Below are positions 1 to 8,263 of a stretch of 64,000 nt of DNA, in pieces. Position 1 is the first letter of the stretch. Each line of letters opens with the position of its first letter. A model generated the notes under the pieces. The model was not told the DNA's origin. It searched no databases and worked only from the letters and a program-made list of their open reading frames with translations. Made by a program: the position numbers and the translations under genes. Origin of the DNA: Neolewinella marina (GTDB lineage Bacteria; Bacteroidota; Bacteroidia; Chitinophagales; Saprospiraceae); contig NZ_PDLO01000001.1 in assembly GCF_002631205.1 (NCBI RefSeq), forward strand, positions 1-64,000, given 5' to 3'.

Positions 1-838
1 CCACCGGTTCGGTCCGGATAAGGTCCCGGAGCGTCCGCGCCCGCAGTACGGCAATCGTCTTATCGTCGATGCGGTCGATCTGTGGGGACCGGGCCCGCCG
101 GATCACGGGCTCATCCGCCCCGTCGAAGCAGAGGTCGGCGGTTACCTCCACGGTGGACCGCCGCAGGTGACGGGCGAAGTAGGTGCGGATGGGGTGGAAC
201 TCCTTGCGGAGCCAGGGATTGACGATCCGGTAAGGGACCGTACCGAACCAGTCGGTATAGCTGCCGCTGGCGTAGCCGTCTTCCAGCCGCAGCTCCGCCA
301 TCGGGACCCGGAAGGACAGGGGATAGCTGCGGTCACCGGGGGACTCCGCGGGGGCAGGGGGCGGCGTGCATTCCTCGGCGGGAGTGGGAAGGTCAGGAGC
401 GGCCAGGGGCAGTGCAACCGCGCGGTAGAAGGTCAGTTGGGCGCAGAAGGCCTCGCGGTCCAGTGGGGCGAAGGTGACGCTGCGTACCGGGGCCCTGACG
501 GGCCGGTGGGGTCGGTAGTCCTCCGGTTCGGCACAGTAATCAACGATGCGGAGGGTCAGGGAGCCCGTTTGCCGGTCGTAGGCCACCATTTCGGCGGTCC
601 AGTAGATCGGTTCCCGCGACCGGAAGCGGAAGTTATCATCGCCCAGGTTGGTCGCCGCCCAGGGAAGGGCCAGCTCGTCGGTGAGGAACAGGCGCTCGTT
701 GGTTGGGTGGATGGTCAGGGTAGCCACGTCGGTAGCGTTAGTTGTGGGTTGCTGGCTCGGGGGGATGGTGAAAAGATAATCCGGCGGAATTGGCTGGGCA
801 AGGGAACCGACGGGAAGGAGAATCGACCATGGTTTAAT
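1..838 (-). CDS. Unknown exported protein, 3' part cut by window edge
   Basis: The minus strand stays open from the in-frame stop at 878-880 down to base 1, about 279 codons with normal G/C-rich codon use, and the gene continues beyond the left edge. The N-terminal residues IKPWSILLPVGSLAQ look like a signal peptide ending before Gln. The mature part is rich in aromatic and Arg residues and has several Cys, but I recognise no family. There is no ATG, GTG or TTG between the upstream stop and the signal-like segment. An ATT at 836-838 would give the most natural signal peptide; the first in-frame GTG is at 725-727. Either the start is ATT, or the start codon has been lost and the gene is decaying. 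The overlapping plus-strand ORF is its shadow. Confidence 0.6.
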   Translation of the reverse strand, partial: MKPWSILLPVGSLAQPIPPDYLFTIPPSQQPTTNATDVATLTIHPTNERLFLTDELALPWAATNLGDDNFRFRSREPIYWTAEMVAYDRQTGSLTLRIVDYCAEPEDYRPHRPVRAPVRSVTFAPLDREAFCAQLTFYRAVALPLAAPDLPTPAEECTPPPAPAESPGDRSYPLSFRVPMAELRLEDGYASGSYTDWFGTVPYRIVNPWLRKEFHPIRTYFARHLRRSTVEVTADLCFDGADEPVIRRARSPQIDRIDDKTIAVLRARTLRDLIRTEPV

Positions 839-922
839 TCTCCGTAAATGCCTTGCTTTGAGGACTGTAAACGCTCCTCACAACCCAGGCGTATAACTGT
901 AAGTACAGACAGATGAAATGCC

Positions 923-1172
923 ATGAAACGCAAACTAACCCTCACACAGGGCTTCCACCATCGACCGGGCAAAGCAGTACGCCAGGGACCGGGAAACCAG
1001 GATGGTTGAAGAGTACCTCGATGCGCTTACCGCGGCGGAGGGTAGGGGAGCGACGTTCGAAATTCCCCCCCCCTTGGTGGACCGATTGATTGGCGTGATT
1101 GACTTACCGGAAGAAGGCGTCGATGGATGGCAATCCGGGTATGCTGATCACCTGAGTGACAATTACCAATGA
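923..1172 (+). pseudogene. Decayed DUF6364-type antitoxin
   Basis: The locus starts MKRKLTLT (923-946), the usual opening of DUF6364 antitoxins. Reading frame is then lost and resumes one frame over at about 948 with RASTIDRAKQYARDR, MVEEYLDALT and EIPPPLVDRLIGVIDLPEE, ending SDNYQ at 1172. These blocks match the order expected for the family: an Arg/Lys-rich ribbon-helix-helix-like N-terminus and a C-terminal PIN-binding tail. A deletion of about 5 nt after codon 8 explains the frameshift, and a second in-frame loss seems to have removed residues before MVEEYL. The stop overlaps the ATG of the next remnant (ATGA at 1169-1172), the coupling typical of toxin-antitoxin pairs. Family assignment is by eye. 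Confidence 0.6.
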
Positions 1173-1219
1173 CCCGGTTAGTTTTTGTCAATGAGAACTT
1201 TTACGGGCGTGTCCACTAG
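1169..1219 (+). pseudogene. Truncated toxin remnant, probably PIN-domain
   Basis: A 16-codon ORF, MTRLVFVNENFYGRVH, begins in an ATGA overlap with the antitoxin remnant and stops at 1217-1219. DUF6364 antitoxins are normally followed by PIN-domain toxins that open with a hydrophobic strand and an Asp-Thr-Asn motif. Here only the strand-like MTRLVFVN is left and the catalytic Asp is absent. No continuation of a PIN domain was seen downstream. The identity is inferred mainly from position. Confidence 0.4.
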
Positions 1220-1911
1220 TATCAAGCGCGACTTATGTGCTAAGTTGACTTAAGCGTAGCACAACCCTTACACCCTGCATAGGGGAGGCCTTGGTTACAG
1301 GTGGCGGGACAGGAGCCACACAGTGCCGAAACACTACTTAACATAATATAAATTATGGGCGGCAAAATAACCCTGGGATTTGGCTTGTCTGATTTCCCAA
1401 TCTCAGTCATCGCAAGGTACACGTGCGCAACAACGGCCAGACCAAGTAGACAGATCGGTTCATTGACTACGGCACAGATTCAATCTTATGTGTGCGCCTA
1501 AGATCCATAGCCAAAAATCATCAGTCACGGTTGGTCCAGGTCTAATTTGACCTATGGTCCCATCAGGCAATACTGTATCAGGCAGCTTCTGATTTACAAG
1601 GCCCCGCCATCGCTGGTTGCAGTGGAACCTACGGTGAGGTACACGGATCAAGGAATGCTCAACAATGAGTTTTCCGCCATTCAGGTTGAGCGGTAATTGA
1701 TGCAGCCCCTACCCTATGCTCAGAGTAATAAAGCGCATTTCAATCTTTGTAATTTAAGAAAATATTGGATGAGTAATGCGTTTCAGCTACGACTCTTTCG
1801 ATCTAGTCATTGAGTCAATTGGTGCTGGTTCCTGTATCTCTGCGGTAGTCTGGCAAAACTAGCAGGCTATCTGCATCCCTTGATTCTGGTTGGTAAAATT
1901 ACTTGTAGGCC
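1220..1911. other. AT-richer spacer without convincing genes
   Basis: This stretch is visibly less G/C-rich than the flanking genes, and neither strand shows a long ORF with local codon use. Two short minus-strand ORFs exist at 1240-1422 and 1460-1651. The first encodes a Cys-rich tail (CGSC, TC, GCKGC) after a hydrophobic segment; the second has no recognisable feature. With the toxin-antitoxin remnant next to it, the spacer looks like a former accessory insertion in decay. Confidence 0.5.
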
Positions 1912-2247
1912 CTATTCCTCCACCCGCCGGTAGCCAGCCACCAGGCCGGTACCCATCAGGATACCTGTGCCGCGGTAGGCGACGCCATTCGGCGAACGCC
2001 AGGTAAGCTGGTAAGCCTCTCCTTGTTGAGTAATTTCCAGGTCGTAGGTGCCCAGCTCCGTGCCGTCGGCAAGGTGGTAAGTGATGTGGTAGGTTCCGGG
2101 GAAACCGTCATCCGTCCGCCCGATGGCCACGCCGGTTCCAATCTTTCCGGAATTCAGCGCGGTGGAGTACCACTTCGCGATCAGGCGATCCTGGTGCTGC
2201 GGACGGTAAGTGACAACGCCTACGTGGGGGATTGCTTGGTCGTTCAT
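1912..2247 (-). CDS. Small hypothetical protein, beta-rich, 111 aa
   Basis: I do not recognise the family. I choose the ATG at 2247 (MNDQAIPHVG) because the 15 codons upstream, up to an alternative ATG at 2292, are low-complexity and unlike the rest. The protein has no signal peptide or membrane segment. It is rich in Gly, Tyr and Thr with alternating hydrophobic residues, for example GTYHITYHLADGTELGTY and YRGTGILMGTGLVAGY, which suggests a small antiparallel beta-barrel or sandwich. It is a single gene between the AT-rich spacer and the repeat-bearing spacer. Codon use is like the neighbouring housekeeping genes, so it is likely real. Confidence 0.6.
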   Translation of the reverse strand: MNDQAIPHVGVVTYRPQHQDRLIAKWYSTALNSGKIGTGVAIGRTDDGFPGTYHITYHLADGTELGTYDLEITQQGEAYQLTWRSPNGVAYRGTGILMGTGLVAGYRRVEE

Positions 2248-2376
2248 ATTCGGGTGTTTGGAAGTTAGAGCGGTGAGGGACGCGGTTGCCACGCCCGTTT
2301 GCTTAATGTACGAAGATTGTGATTGGGAATCAATAGGTGGTACTCCGAGGTTTTCACTGACTTCTTGCCACCTGAT

Positions 2377-2628
2377 GATCGGGCCTGGAGGCCCTCAGCC
2401 CCTGGGTGGAGCCCCTCCAGGGGCGAGTACGAATCGGGCCAGGAGGCCTTCAACCCTGCTTCGTGTACCACTTTTGAAAACCACAGAGGCAAGCAGGTAT
2501 ACAAAGCTGCTAGCCCCCCCACTGTGAACCTCTGTGCCTCTGTGGTTCCATAATGATCGGGCCGGGAGGCCCTCAGCCCTCGGCGGGGTCATCCGATGTG
2601 GCGCCGCACAGCGGACCACATCGGATGT
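2377..2628. repeat. Clustered palindromic spacer repeats, hairpin at TonB receptor 3' end
   Basis: A core of the form ATCGGGCCnGGAGGCCCTCA occurs at about 2377, 2424 (diverged) and 2553, and again at about 5625. Between them AACCACAGAGGCA (2479-2491) is perfectly inverted as TGCCTCTGTGGTT (2535-2547). At the right end CATCCGATGTGG (2590-2601) pairs with CCACATCGGATG (2616-2627); the loop itself can pair CCGC with GCGG, giving a nearly complete hairpin. This hairpin lies 13 nt beyond the stop of the minus-strand TonB receptor and could serve as its 3' end, but there is no T-run. No protein is encoded here. Confidence 0.65.
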
Positions 2629-2640
2629 CTACCGCCGATC

Positions 2641-5379
2641 CTAAAATCGCAGGCTGCCGGAAAGCGTAAGGATAGTACCCAGCTGGCTGAAGTGGAAACC
2701 GTCGTACGTCATCTGGGAATACCGCTGATTAAAGGTGATCAGGTTCGACTGGTTTTGCAGGGCCGCCGGATTGTTAAGCAGCGCATCTCCGGCCGGACTC
2801 TCCGATTTGAAGTTCCATTCGGGCAGCACGTTGAATACGTTGTTGGCGTTGAACTGCAGGGTGAACTTCTCAGTGAGGCGGTAGAATATGCTGAGGTCGG
2901 TGACCACCTTGGTCTCGAACTCGGTGTACAGTCCGGTAGCCAGTCCCTGCTGGCGGAATTCCGTAGGACCGAAGAGGGTATTGTTGAGGCTGAAGCCCAC
3001 CTTCTCCAGGTCGTAATCGATGCCCAGGATGGCCTTGTACTTCGGACGGGAAGTGAAGAAAAGGGCTTCCTGGGTGGGGTTGGCCACCGACTGTCCGGCG
3101 CCGGCCACGATCTCCGGGTTCTTCACCGCCCCGATCCGCTCATTTTGCAGGGTGTAGTTGCCCGACAGGTTCACCACCAGACTACGGTCGCCAAAGCGCA
3201 GGCCGCGGTAGCTGGATACGAAATCGATGCCGGAGGTCCGCGTGTCCAGTCCGTTGACGAAGAAGCTCAGGTCGCTGAGGTTGTTTTGCGCCAGGAGGTT
3301 ATCCAAGGGCGTGTTCCCGGCGTCGGTGGAGCCGATCTCGGTCGAGAGAATGATGCGGTCCTCCACCTTGATGTTGTAGTAATCAAGAGTGATGCTGAGG
3401 TCGGAGTTCGGGCGCAGGCCCACGCCAACCGTGAAGTTGGTCGACTTCTCCGGCTCCAGGGCGGGCAGTCCGAGCAGTCGGGCCTCGCGGCTGACGTTGC
3501 TGATCAGTCCGCCCACCTGGATACCCGAGCCGGGCACGAAGCTGTACTGCGCCTTCTGGGTATAGATCTGGTGCAGGGAGGGGGCTTTGAAGCCGGTGCT
3601 GAAGGAAGCCCGGAGGGTAACCTGGTCTTCAGCAAATTTGTAGCGGGAGCTCACCTTGTACACGAAGGCGTTGCCGAAGTCGCTGTAGTTTTCCAGGCGC
3701 ACGGTGGCATTGATCAGGAAGTCCTCGGTGAAGTCGAACGCCGCATCCGCGTAGCCGCCAAAGTTGTAGCGGTCGAAGGTGCCGGAGTTGCGGGGGTCGT
3801 TGCCCGAAAAGGAGTCGGCGCCCCCGTCCTCGTAGGAGGCCAGGTCCCCCTCGATGACGGTGAAGCTTTCGTTGCGGAACTCCGCGCCGAAGGCGATGCC
3901 CACCATATCCGACAGCCGCCGGGTGATGTCGATGTTGCCCACGTTGTGGGTGAAGCGGGTGCCGCCCGGGTCGAAGGTGATCGGACTGTTCTCCCGGTAC
4001 TTGAAGGTGCCGTCGGGGTTGAGGGTGCTGTTCCGGTTGTGGGAGTTGGAGACGGTGTAGGTCTGCTCGTTGCCGCCGGTGGTGAAGCTCACGTCGGCGA
4101 TCCAGTCGTCCTTGCGGGTGAGGAATCCGACCGTACCGTGGTAGTCGTTCAGGTTGCCCTCGAAGGTGGGTACGTAGCCGATGTATTCGCCATTGGGTCC
4201 GTCGGGGAAGAAATCGGCCAGGTAGGGGAAGTCGGCCAGCGTCCGCCAGTAGGGCGTGCGGTAGTTGGCGAAGCTGTTCACCTTCTTGTATACGTAGGCG
4301 GCGTTGCCGTAGAATTCGGTGTTGTCAGACACATCGCTGCCGAAGTTGACCACGAATTTCGAGGCGGTCGTTTCCGGCGAGGCGTTGATGTTGCGGGCGT
4401 CGGGGTAACGGCTGAGGAAGGCGCGCACGTCCTCGATACTGGCGCCGAAATCGGCGGCCTCACCGGCGGCGTCGACCATGCCCGGGCGGTTGGCCTGACC
4501 GATCTTCGACAGGTCAATGGTGTAGTTGATGAAGCCGGTCTCGCCAATGTTGGTCCCGTTATTTAGGGCGATGCCGAATTGCTCCCCATCGCCTTCGGTG
4601 GTGATGCCGGTCCGCAGGGTTACGCTGCCGTCTTCGGCGTTGTCCTTCAGCACGATGTTCATGACGCCGGCGATGGCGTCGGATCCGTATTGGGCCGAGG
4701 CGCCGTCGCGCAGGATCTCCACCCGCTTGATGGCGTCGGTGGGGATGGCGGAAATGTCCGCGCCGGTCTCTCCCCTACCCGGCGAAGTCTGGGTGTAGAG
4801 CAGGGCACTCATGTTTTTGCGTTTGCCGTTGACCAGGATCAGGGTGCGGCTCGGACCCATGTTACGGATCTCGTAGGGGTCGAGCAGGGAGGTAGCATCG
4901 TTCACGGGCGTCTGCACCGTGTTAAAGGAGGGCACCCGGTACTGCAGTGCCTTGTCGAAAGTCTGCTGCCCGGTGGCGGTCAGGTCATCTGAAGTGAACA
5001 CGTCTACCGGTAGCGGAGAGGTCGTCGAGGAGCGCGGGGCCGTGCGCGATCCCACCACCACCAATTCTTCCAGGTTCGTGGCTCCACCCTCGAGAGACAC
5101 ATTCCAGGTCACGGTCTCACCCGCGGCGAGCGTGAATTCCCGCGTCTGTGATCCGTAGCCGATGTAGCTGACGGTAAGGGTGTAGGTGCCCGCATTCCGG
5201 AGGCTGAGCTCGTAGGTTCCGTCTACGTCCGAGACCGTGCCCGTTGCCCCGGCGGAGATGGTAGCTCCGACGATGGGCTGTCCCGACTCAGTAACGGTAC
5301 CGGTAACGGTCTGGGCGGTGGCTAGGCCGGGGAGCAGCCAGCAGGCGACCACCAATAAGGAAAGGGAGAAGTGCTTCAT
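2641..5379 (-). CDS. TonB-dependent outer-membrane receptor, 912 aa
   Basis: This outer-membrane transporter would take up a ligand with energy from the TonB/ExbBD system. Residues 1-22 are a signal peptide (cleavage ..LATA/Q). Residues ~24-105 form a carboxypeptidase-regulatory-like domain (TGTVTESGQPIVGATI, VSDVDGTYELSL). The plug follows at ~115-250, with the conserved IKRVEILRDGASAQYGSDAIAGVMNIV segment (about 215-240). The rest is barrel, ending in an aromatic residue (GSLRF). The barrel is shorter than in SusC proteins and there is no SusD partner, so it is a stand-alone receptor of the iron-complex/vitamin type. The substrate cannot be read from the sequence. Confidence 0.9.
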   Translation of the reverse strand: MKHFSLSLLVVACWLLPGLATAQTVTGTVTESGQPIVGATISAGATGTVSDVDGTYELSLRNAGTYTLTVSYIGYGSQTREFTLAAGETVTWNVSLEGGATNLEELVVVGSRTAPRSSTTSPLPVDVFTSDDLTATGQQTFDKALQYRVPSFNTVQTPVNDATSLLDPYEIRNMGPSRTLILVNGKRKNMSALLYTQTSPGRGETGADISAIPTDAIKRVEILRDGASAQYGSDAIAGVMNIVLKDNAEDGSVTLRTGITTEGDGEQFGIALNNGTNIGETGFINYTIDLSKIGQANRPGMVDAAGEAADFGASIEDVRAFLSRYPDARNINASPETTASKFVVNFGSDVSDNTEFYGNAAYVYKKVNSFANYRTPYWRTLADFPYLADFFPDGPNGEYIGYVPTFEGNLNDYHGTVGFLTRKDDWIADVSFTTGGNEQTYTVSNSHNRNSTLNPDGTFKYRENSPITFDPGGTRFTHNVGNIDITRRLSDMVGIAFGAEFRNESFTVIEGDLASYEDGGADSFSGNDPRNSGTFDRYNFGGYADAAFDFTEDFLINATVRLENYSDFGNAFVYKVSSRYKFAEDQVTLRASFSTGFKAPSLHQIYTQKAQYSFVPGSGIQVGGLISNVSREARLLGLPALEPEKSTNFTVGVGLRPNSDLSITLDYYNIKVEDRIILSTEIGSTDAGNTPLDNLLAQNNLSDLSFFVNGLDTRTSGIDFVSSYRGLRFGDRSLVVNLSGNYTLQNERIGAVKNPEIVAGAGQSVANPTQEALFFTSRPKYKAILGIDYDLEKVGFSLNNTLFGPTEFRQQGLATGLYTEFETKVVTDLSIFYRLTEKFTLQFNANNVFNVLPEWNFKSESPAGDALLNNPAALQNQSNLITFNQRYSQMTYDGFHFSQLGTILTLSGSLRF

Positions 5380-5731
5380 ACAGGTTAGGGATGTGGTCCG
5401 GTTGAATGCGCTTCGCCCGGACCGGTTAGGAATGGATCGCCCCGTAAGTTAGCGTACAATTGCGGCGGTAATTCGCTGAAACCCTTCCCCATATGCCTAT
5501 TATTTGCTTGCAATCGATGGCAGAATTGGGGGAGGTAAAATATGGGACCGCGTAGCCGTCCTGAACCCTCGGCCTGGGACCTGGCTCCGTGGTTCTCCCT
5601 CACGCTGTGGTTACCTAATTTTCGGGCCGGGAGGCCCACAGCCCGGTGGTGGCGGAGTCATCGGATGTGGCGCTGCGCAGCAGCTGGCCTCATCGGATGT
5701 TTACCGCCCACTAGGCCTCGGCCTTATATCA
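5380..5731. repeat. Divergent spacer with a second copy of the palindromic repeat
   Basis: The spacer separates the divergent TonB receptor and the DUF1080 gene. At about 5620-5710 it repeats the 2.4-2.6 kb spacer: a CTGTGGTT tail, TTTTCGGGCCGGGAGGCCCACAG, then CATCGGATG twice (5660-5668 and 5691-5699) around a GC-rich core. Here the two CATCGGATG words are direct rather than inverted. No gene was seen. Confidence 0.55.
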
Positions 5732-5739
5732 TATATTCG
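5732..5739 (+). promoter_or_regulatory. -7 element TATATTCG for the DUF1080 operon
   Basis: TATATTCG matches the Bacteroidota TAnnTTTG element in six of its six informative positions but one, and sits 5 nt before the ATG at 5745. Initiation from it would give a leaderless or near-leaderless mRNA. Confidence 0.45.
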
Positions 5740-5744
5740 TCGCT

Positions 5745-6611
5745 ATGAACGCACTCCCCCACCCGATCCTGGCGATCCTGATGTTTTGCCTGGCATCCTG
5801 CGCTCCGGCGCCCGAATCCGAAACGGCCACGACCACCACTCCCGTTGGGGAAGAGGAGCAATGGATCAGCCTGTTCAACGGTAAGGATTTAACTGGTTGG
5901 GACATTAAAATGGCCGGCCGGCCGCTGAACGAGAACTTCCGCAACACCTGGCGGGTGGAAGACAGCATGCTCCGGGTGAGCTACGACGACTACGAGAACT
6001 TCGACGACGCCTACGGCCACCTCTATTACCAGCAGCCGTACTCCCACTACAAGCTGCGCTTCGAGTACCGCTTCACCGGCGAGCAGACCCCCGGCGGAGC
6101 CAACTGGAACGTGCGCAACAGTGGGGTTATGCTGCACAGCCAGTCGGCCGAGAGCAACGACATGGGTCAGCACTTCCCGGTTTCGGTAGAGCTGCAGCTG
6201 CTCGGCGGACTGGGCGAAGGGGAGCGCACCACGGGCAACGTCTGCACTCCGGGTACGGCCGTCGTCATGGGCGATACCATTAACTACAACCACTGCATCA
6301 ATTCCAACTCGGCTACCTACCACGGCGACGGCTGGGTAAAGGCGGAGGCCATCGTGCTCGGCGGGGAGGCCATGCACTTCCTGATTGAAGGAGATACCGT
6401 GCTGAGCTTCCAGCAACCCCAGATCGGGGGTGGTTTTACCAGTCGCCGCGACGACGCCGCCGCCTGGAAGCGCTTTGGCGTTGAAGACAGCTACCCCCAA
6501 TGGCTCGATCGTGAAGGAGAGATCCTCACCGAAGGATACATCGCCCTGCAGGCCGAGAGCCATCCCATTGATTTCCGCAATATCGAGTTGCTGGAGCTAC
6601 CCCAAGAATAG
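5745..6611 (+). CDS. DUF1080 lipoprotein (3-keto-disaccharide hydrolase-like)
   Basis: DUF1080 proteins have a concanavalin-like jelly-roll fold; some members hydrolyse 3-keto-glucosides. The N-terminus is a lipoprotein signal with lipobox LAS-Cys19, followed by a Thr/Glu-rich linker. The domain starts at WISLFNGKDLTGWDI and carries the usual YGHLYYQQPYSHYKLRFEYRF and NSGVMLHSQS segments, ending IDFRNIELLEL. At 288 aa it is a single-domain member. It is the first gene of a two-gene operon with an M14 peptidase 7 nt downstream. It probably acts in the periplasm or on the surface on carbohydrate. The enzymatic activity is known only for some members, so it is inferred here. Confidence 0.85.
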   Translation: MNALPHPILAILMFCLASCAPAPESETATTTTPVGEEEQWISLFNGKDLTGWDIKMAGRPLNENFRNTWRVEDSMLRVSYDDYENFDDAYGHLYYQQPYSHYKLRFEYRFTGEQTPGGANWNVRNSGVMLHSQSAESNDMGQHFPVSVELQLLGGLGEGERTTGNVCTPGTAVVMGDTINYNHCINSNSATYHGDGWVKAEAIVLGGEAMHFLIEGDTVLSFQQPQIGGGFTSRRDDAAAWKRFGVEDSYPQWLDREGEILTEGYIALQAESHPIDFRNIELLELPQE

Positions 6612-6618
6612 TCCGTCC

Positions 6619-8097
6619 ATGACCCAGATTCCCGCCCTGCGCCTGCTCCCCCTCCTGCTTTGTGTGCTATGGCAATCCGCCTGCGGCCAACCCGTGGGCG
6701 CGTCCGCGGGTGCCCCCTCCTACCCCGACTACCCGGCGGAAGCGGTGGAAGCCTCCCTGGAGGCCTACCGGGAAACGGCCCTGACCACCCGCCGCTTCAA
6801 GCATGCCGACCTGCAGCCCCTGCTGGCGAATCTGGGTGACGCCTTCCGAGTGGATACCGCCGGTCAATCAGTGGAAGGCCGTGCGCTGTACCGCGTGACC
6901 TGGGGAAACGGTCCGGTAGAAGTACTCCTGTGGTCGCAGATGCACGGAGATGAGCCGACGGCCACCGCGGCCCTGTTCGACCTCTTCAACTGGCTGGGCG
7001 GCAGCGGCGACGGGCTGGACAGCTTGCGGCAGCTCCTGGACCGCGAGCTCCACCTCACCTTTCTGCCCATGTTGAACCCCGACGGGGCGGAACGTTTTGA
7101 GCGCCGCAATGCCCTGGGCATCGACCTGAACCGGGACGCGCTGCACCTGACCAGTCCGGAAGCCCGGACGTTGAAGGCGGAACGCGACCGCCTCGACGCC
7201 GCCTGGGGATTCAACCTCCACGACCAGGGCATCTACTACTCGGTGGGGTTCCCGACCGGGCCGGGGGCGGTGCTGTCCATCCTCGCCCCGGCCTACGACT
7301 GGGAAAAGACCATGAACGGTAAACGGGAAGACGCCGCCCAGCTAATCGCCCTGCTCAACGCCCGCTGGCAAGACCATGTGCCGGGTCGCGTAGGGCGCTA
7401 CAACGACGACTTCGAGCCCCGGGCCTTCGGCGACAACCTCCAGAAGTGGGGCACCCGCACCGTGTTGATAGAATCCGGCGGCTTTCCCGGCGACCCCGAA
7501 AAACAGGAGATCCGGAGGCTGAATGTACTGGCCCTGATCGACGGACTGCACGCCATCGCCACGGGCCGCTACGAGCAGTACTCGGTAGAAGATTATTTGT
7601 CCATCCCCGAGAACGAATCCTATGGCGTCCACGCCCTGGTCCTCGAGAATGCCCGGGTGGTGCGACCCGAGGGGGAATTCGTCTTGGACATCGGGTTCCG
7701 CCGCAACGAACGGTTGCTGGACAAGAAGGCCCGCGATTATGCTTCCTGGGCCTACGTGAGCGATCTGGGTGACCTGTCAACCTTCGGGGCTTTCGAACGG
7801 GTAGACCTGGACAGCCAGCGGGTGGTCCCCGGGAAGGTCTACCCCGGCAAGCTGAGTCTGGAAGAAATTAAACGGCTGGACGCTCGCGAACTTTATCGTC
7901 AGGGGTACACCGCCGTCACCGCTACCACTACCCCACCCGATGCCGCGCGGGTCCCCGGCCTACGGATACTTGGCCCTAACGATCGGCTCAGTGCGGAAGT
8001 CGCCAACGGCGTGTCGCTGGACTTGCTGGTCTACGGAGAAAATGACCGACTGCGGATGGTAGTGGTGGATGGTCAGGTGGTGGAAGTCCGCCAGTAA
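6619..8097 (+). CDS. M14-family zinc carboxypeptidase, probable lipoprotein, 492 aa
   Basis: This is a zinc metallopeptidase of the carboxypeptidase A/murein-peptide amidase fold. Visible ligands and catalytic residues are His109-x-x-Glu112 in QMHGDEPTATAALF, His201 in GFNLHDQG and the catalytic Glu285 in TVLIESGG; Asn/Arg of LNRD (substrate carboxylate binding) are also present. The start at 6619 gives an N-terminus with a hydrophobic stretch and SA-Cys22, a plausible lipobox; the longer upstream frame overlaps DUF1080 and is not used. A C-terminal extension of about 200 aa beyond the peptidase domain has no name that I know. It is cotranscribed with the DUF1080 gene, so both may process the same extracellular material. 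Confidence 0.85.
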   Translation: MTQIPALRLLPLLLCVLWQSACGQPVGASAGAPSYPDYPAEAVEASLEAYRETALTTRRFKHADLQPLLANLGDAFRVDTAGQSVEGRALYRVTWGNGPVEVLLWSQMHGDEPTATAALFDLFNWLGGSGDGLDSLRQLLDRELHLTFLPMLNPDGAERFERRNALGIDLNRDALHLTSPEARTLKAERDRLDAAWGFNLHDQGIYYSVGFPTGPGAVLSILAPAYDWEKTMNGKREDAAQLIALLNARWQDHVPGRVGRYNDDFEPRAFGDNLQKWGTRTVLIESGGFPGDPEKQEIRRLNVLALIDGLHAIATGRYEQYSVEDYLSIPENESYGVHALVLENARVVRPEGEFVLDIGFRRNERLLDKKARDYASWAYVSDLGDLSTFGAFERVDLDSQRVVPGKVYPGKLSLEEIKRLDARELYRQGYTAVTATTTPPDAARVPGLRILGPNDRLSAEVANGVSLDLLVYGENDRLRMVVVDGQVVEVRQ

Positions 8098-8214
8098 GTC
8101 GGTATGATTTGAAGACAGACGACAATCTCAAATAAGGAAAAAGCTGGATGAGTAAATTATACTCCCTACTTTACTCTTCACTTAACCTTAACTATTGTCA
8201 TTTAGACAAAAAAT

Positions 8215-8232
8215 ATTGACCTTGGCGTCAAT
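8215..8232. promoter_or_regulatory. Inverted repeat ATTGAC-N6-GTCAAT upstream of susC
   Basis: ATTGAC and GTCAAT are perfect inverted arms six bases apart, lying immediately upstream of the putative -33 element TTGG of the susC promoter. The position fits a dimeric activator site. No regulator gene lies nearby. Confidence 0.35.
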
Positions 8233-8234
8233 TA

Positions 8235-8263
8235 TTGGTTGGCCGACACCTCGTCTATCTTTT
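8235..8263 (+). promoter_or_regulatory. Putative susC promoter (TTGG-N17-TATCTTTT)
   Basis: TTGG at 8235-8238 and TATCTTTT at 8256-8263 resemble the Bacteroidota -33/-7 pair, in the AT-rich spacer just before susC. Confidence 0.4.

Noticed and set aside
2596-4566. 656-codon plus-strand ORF over the TonB receptor gene
   Set aside because: Shadow of the receptor; its start lies within the hairpin repeat.
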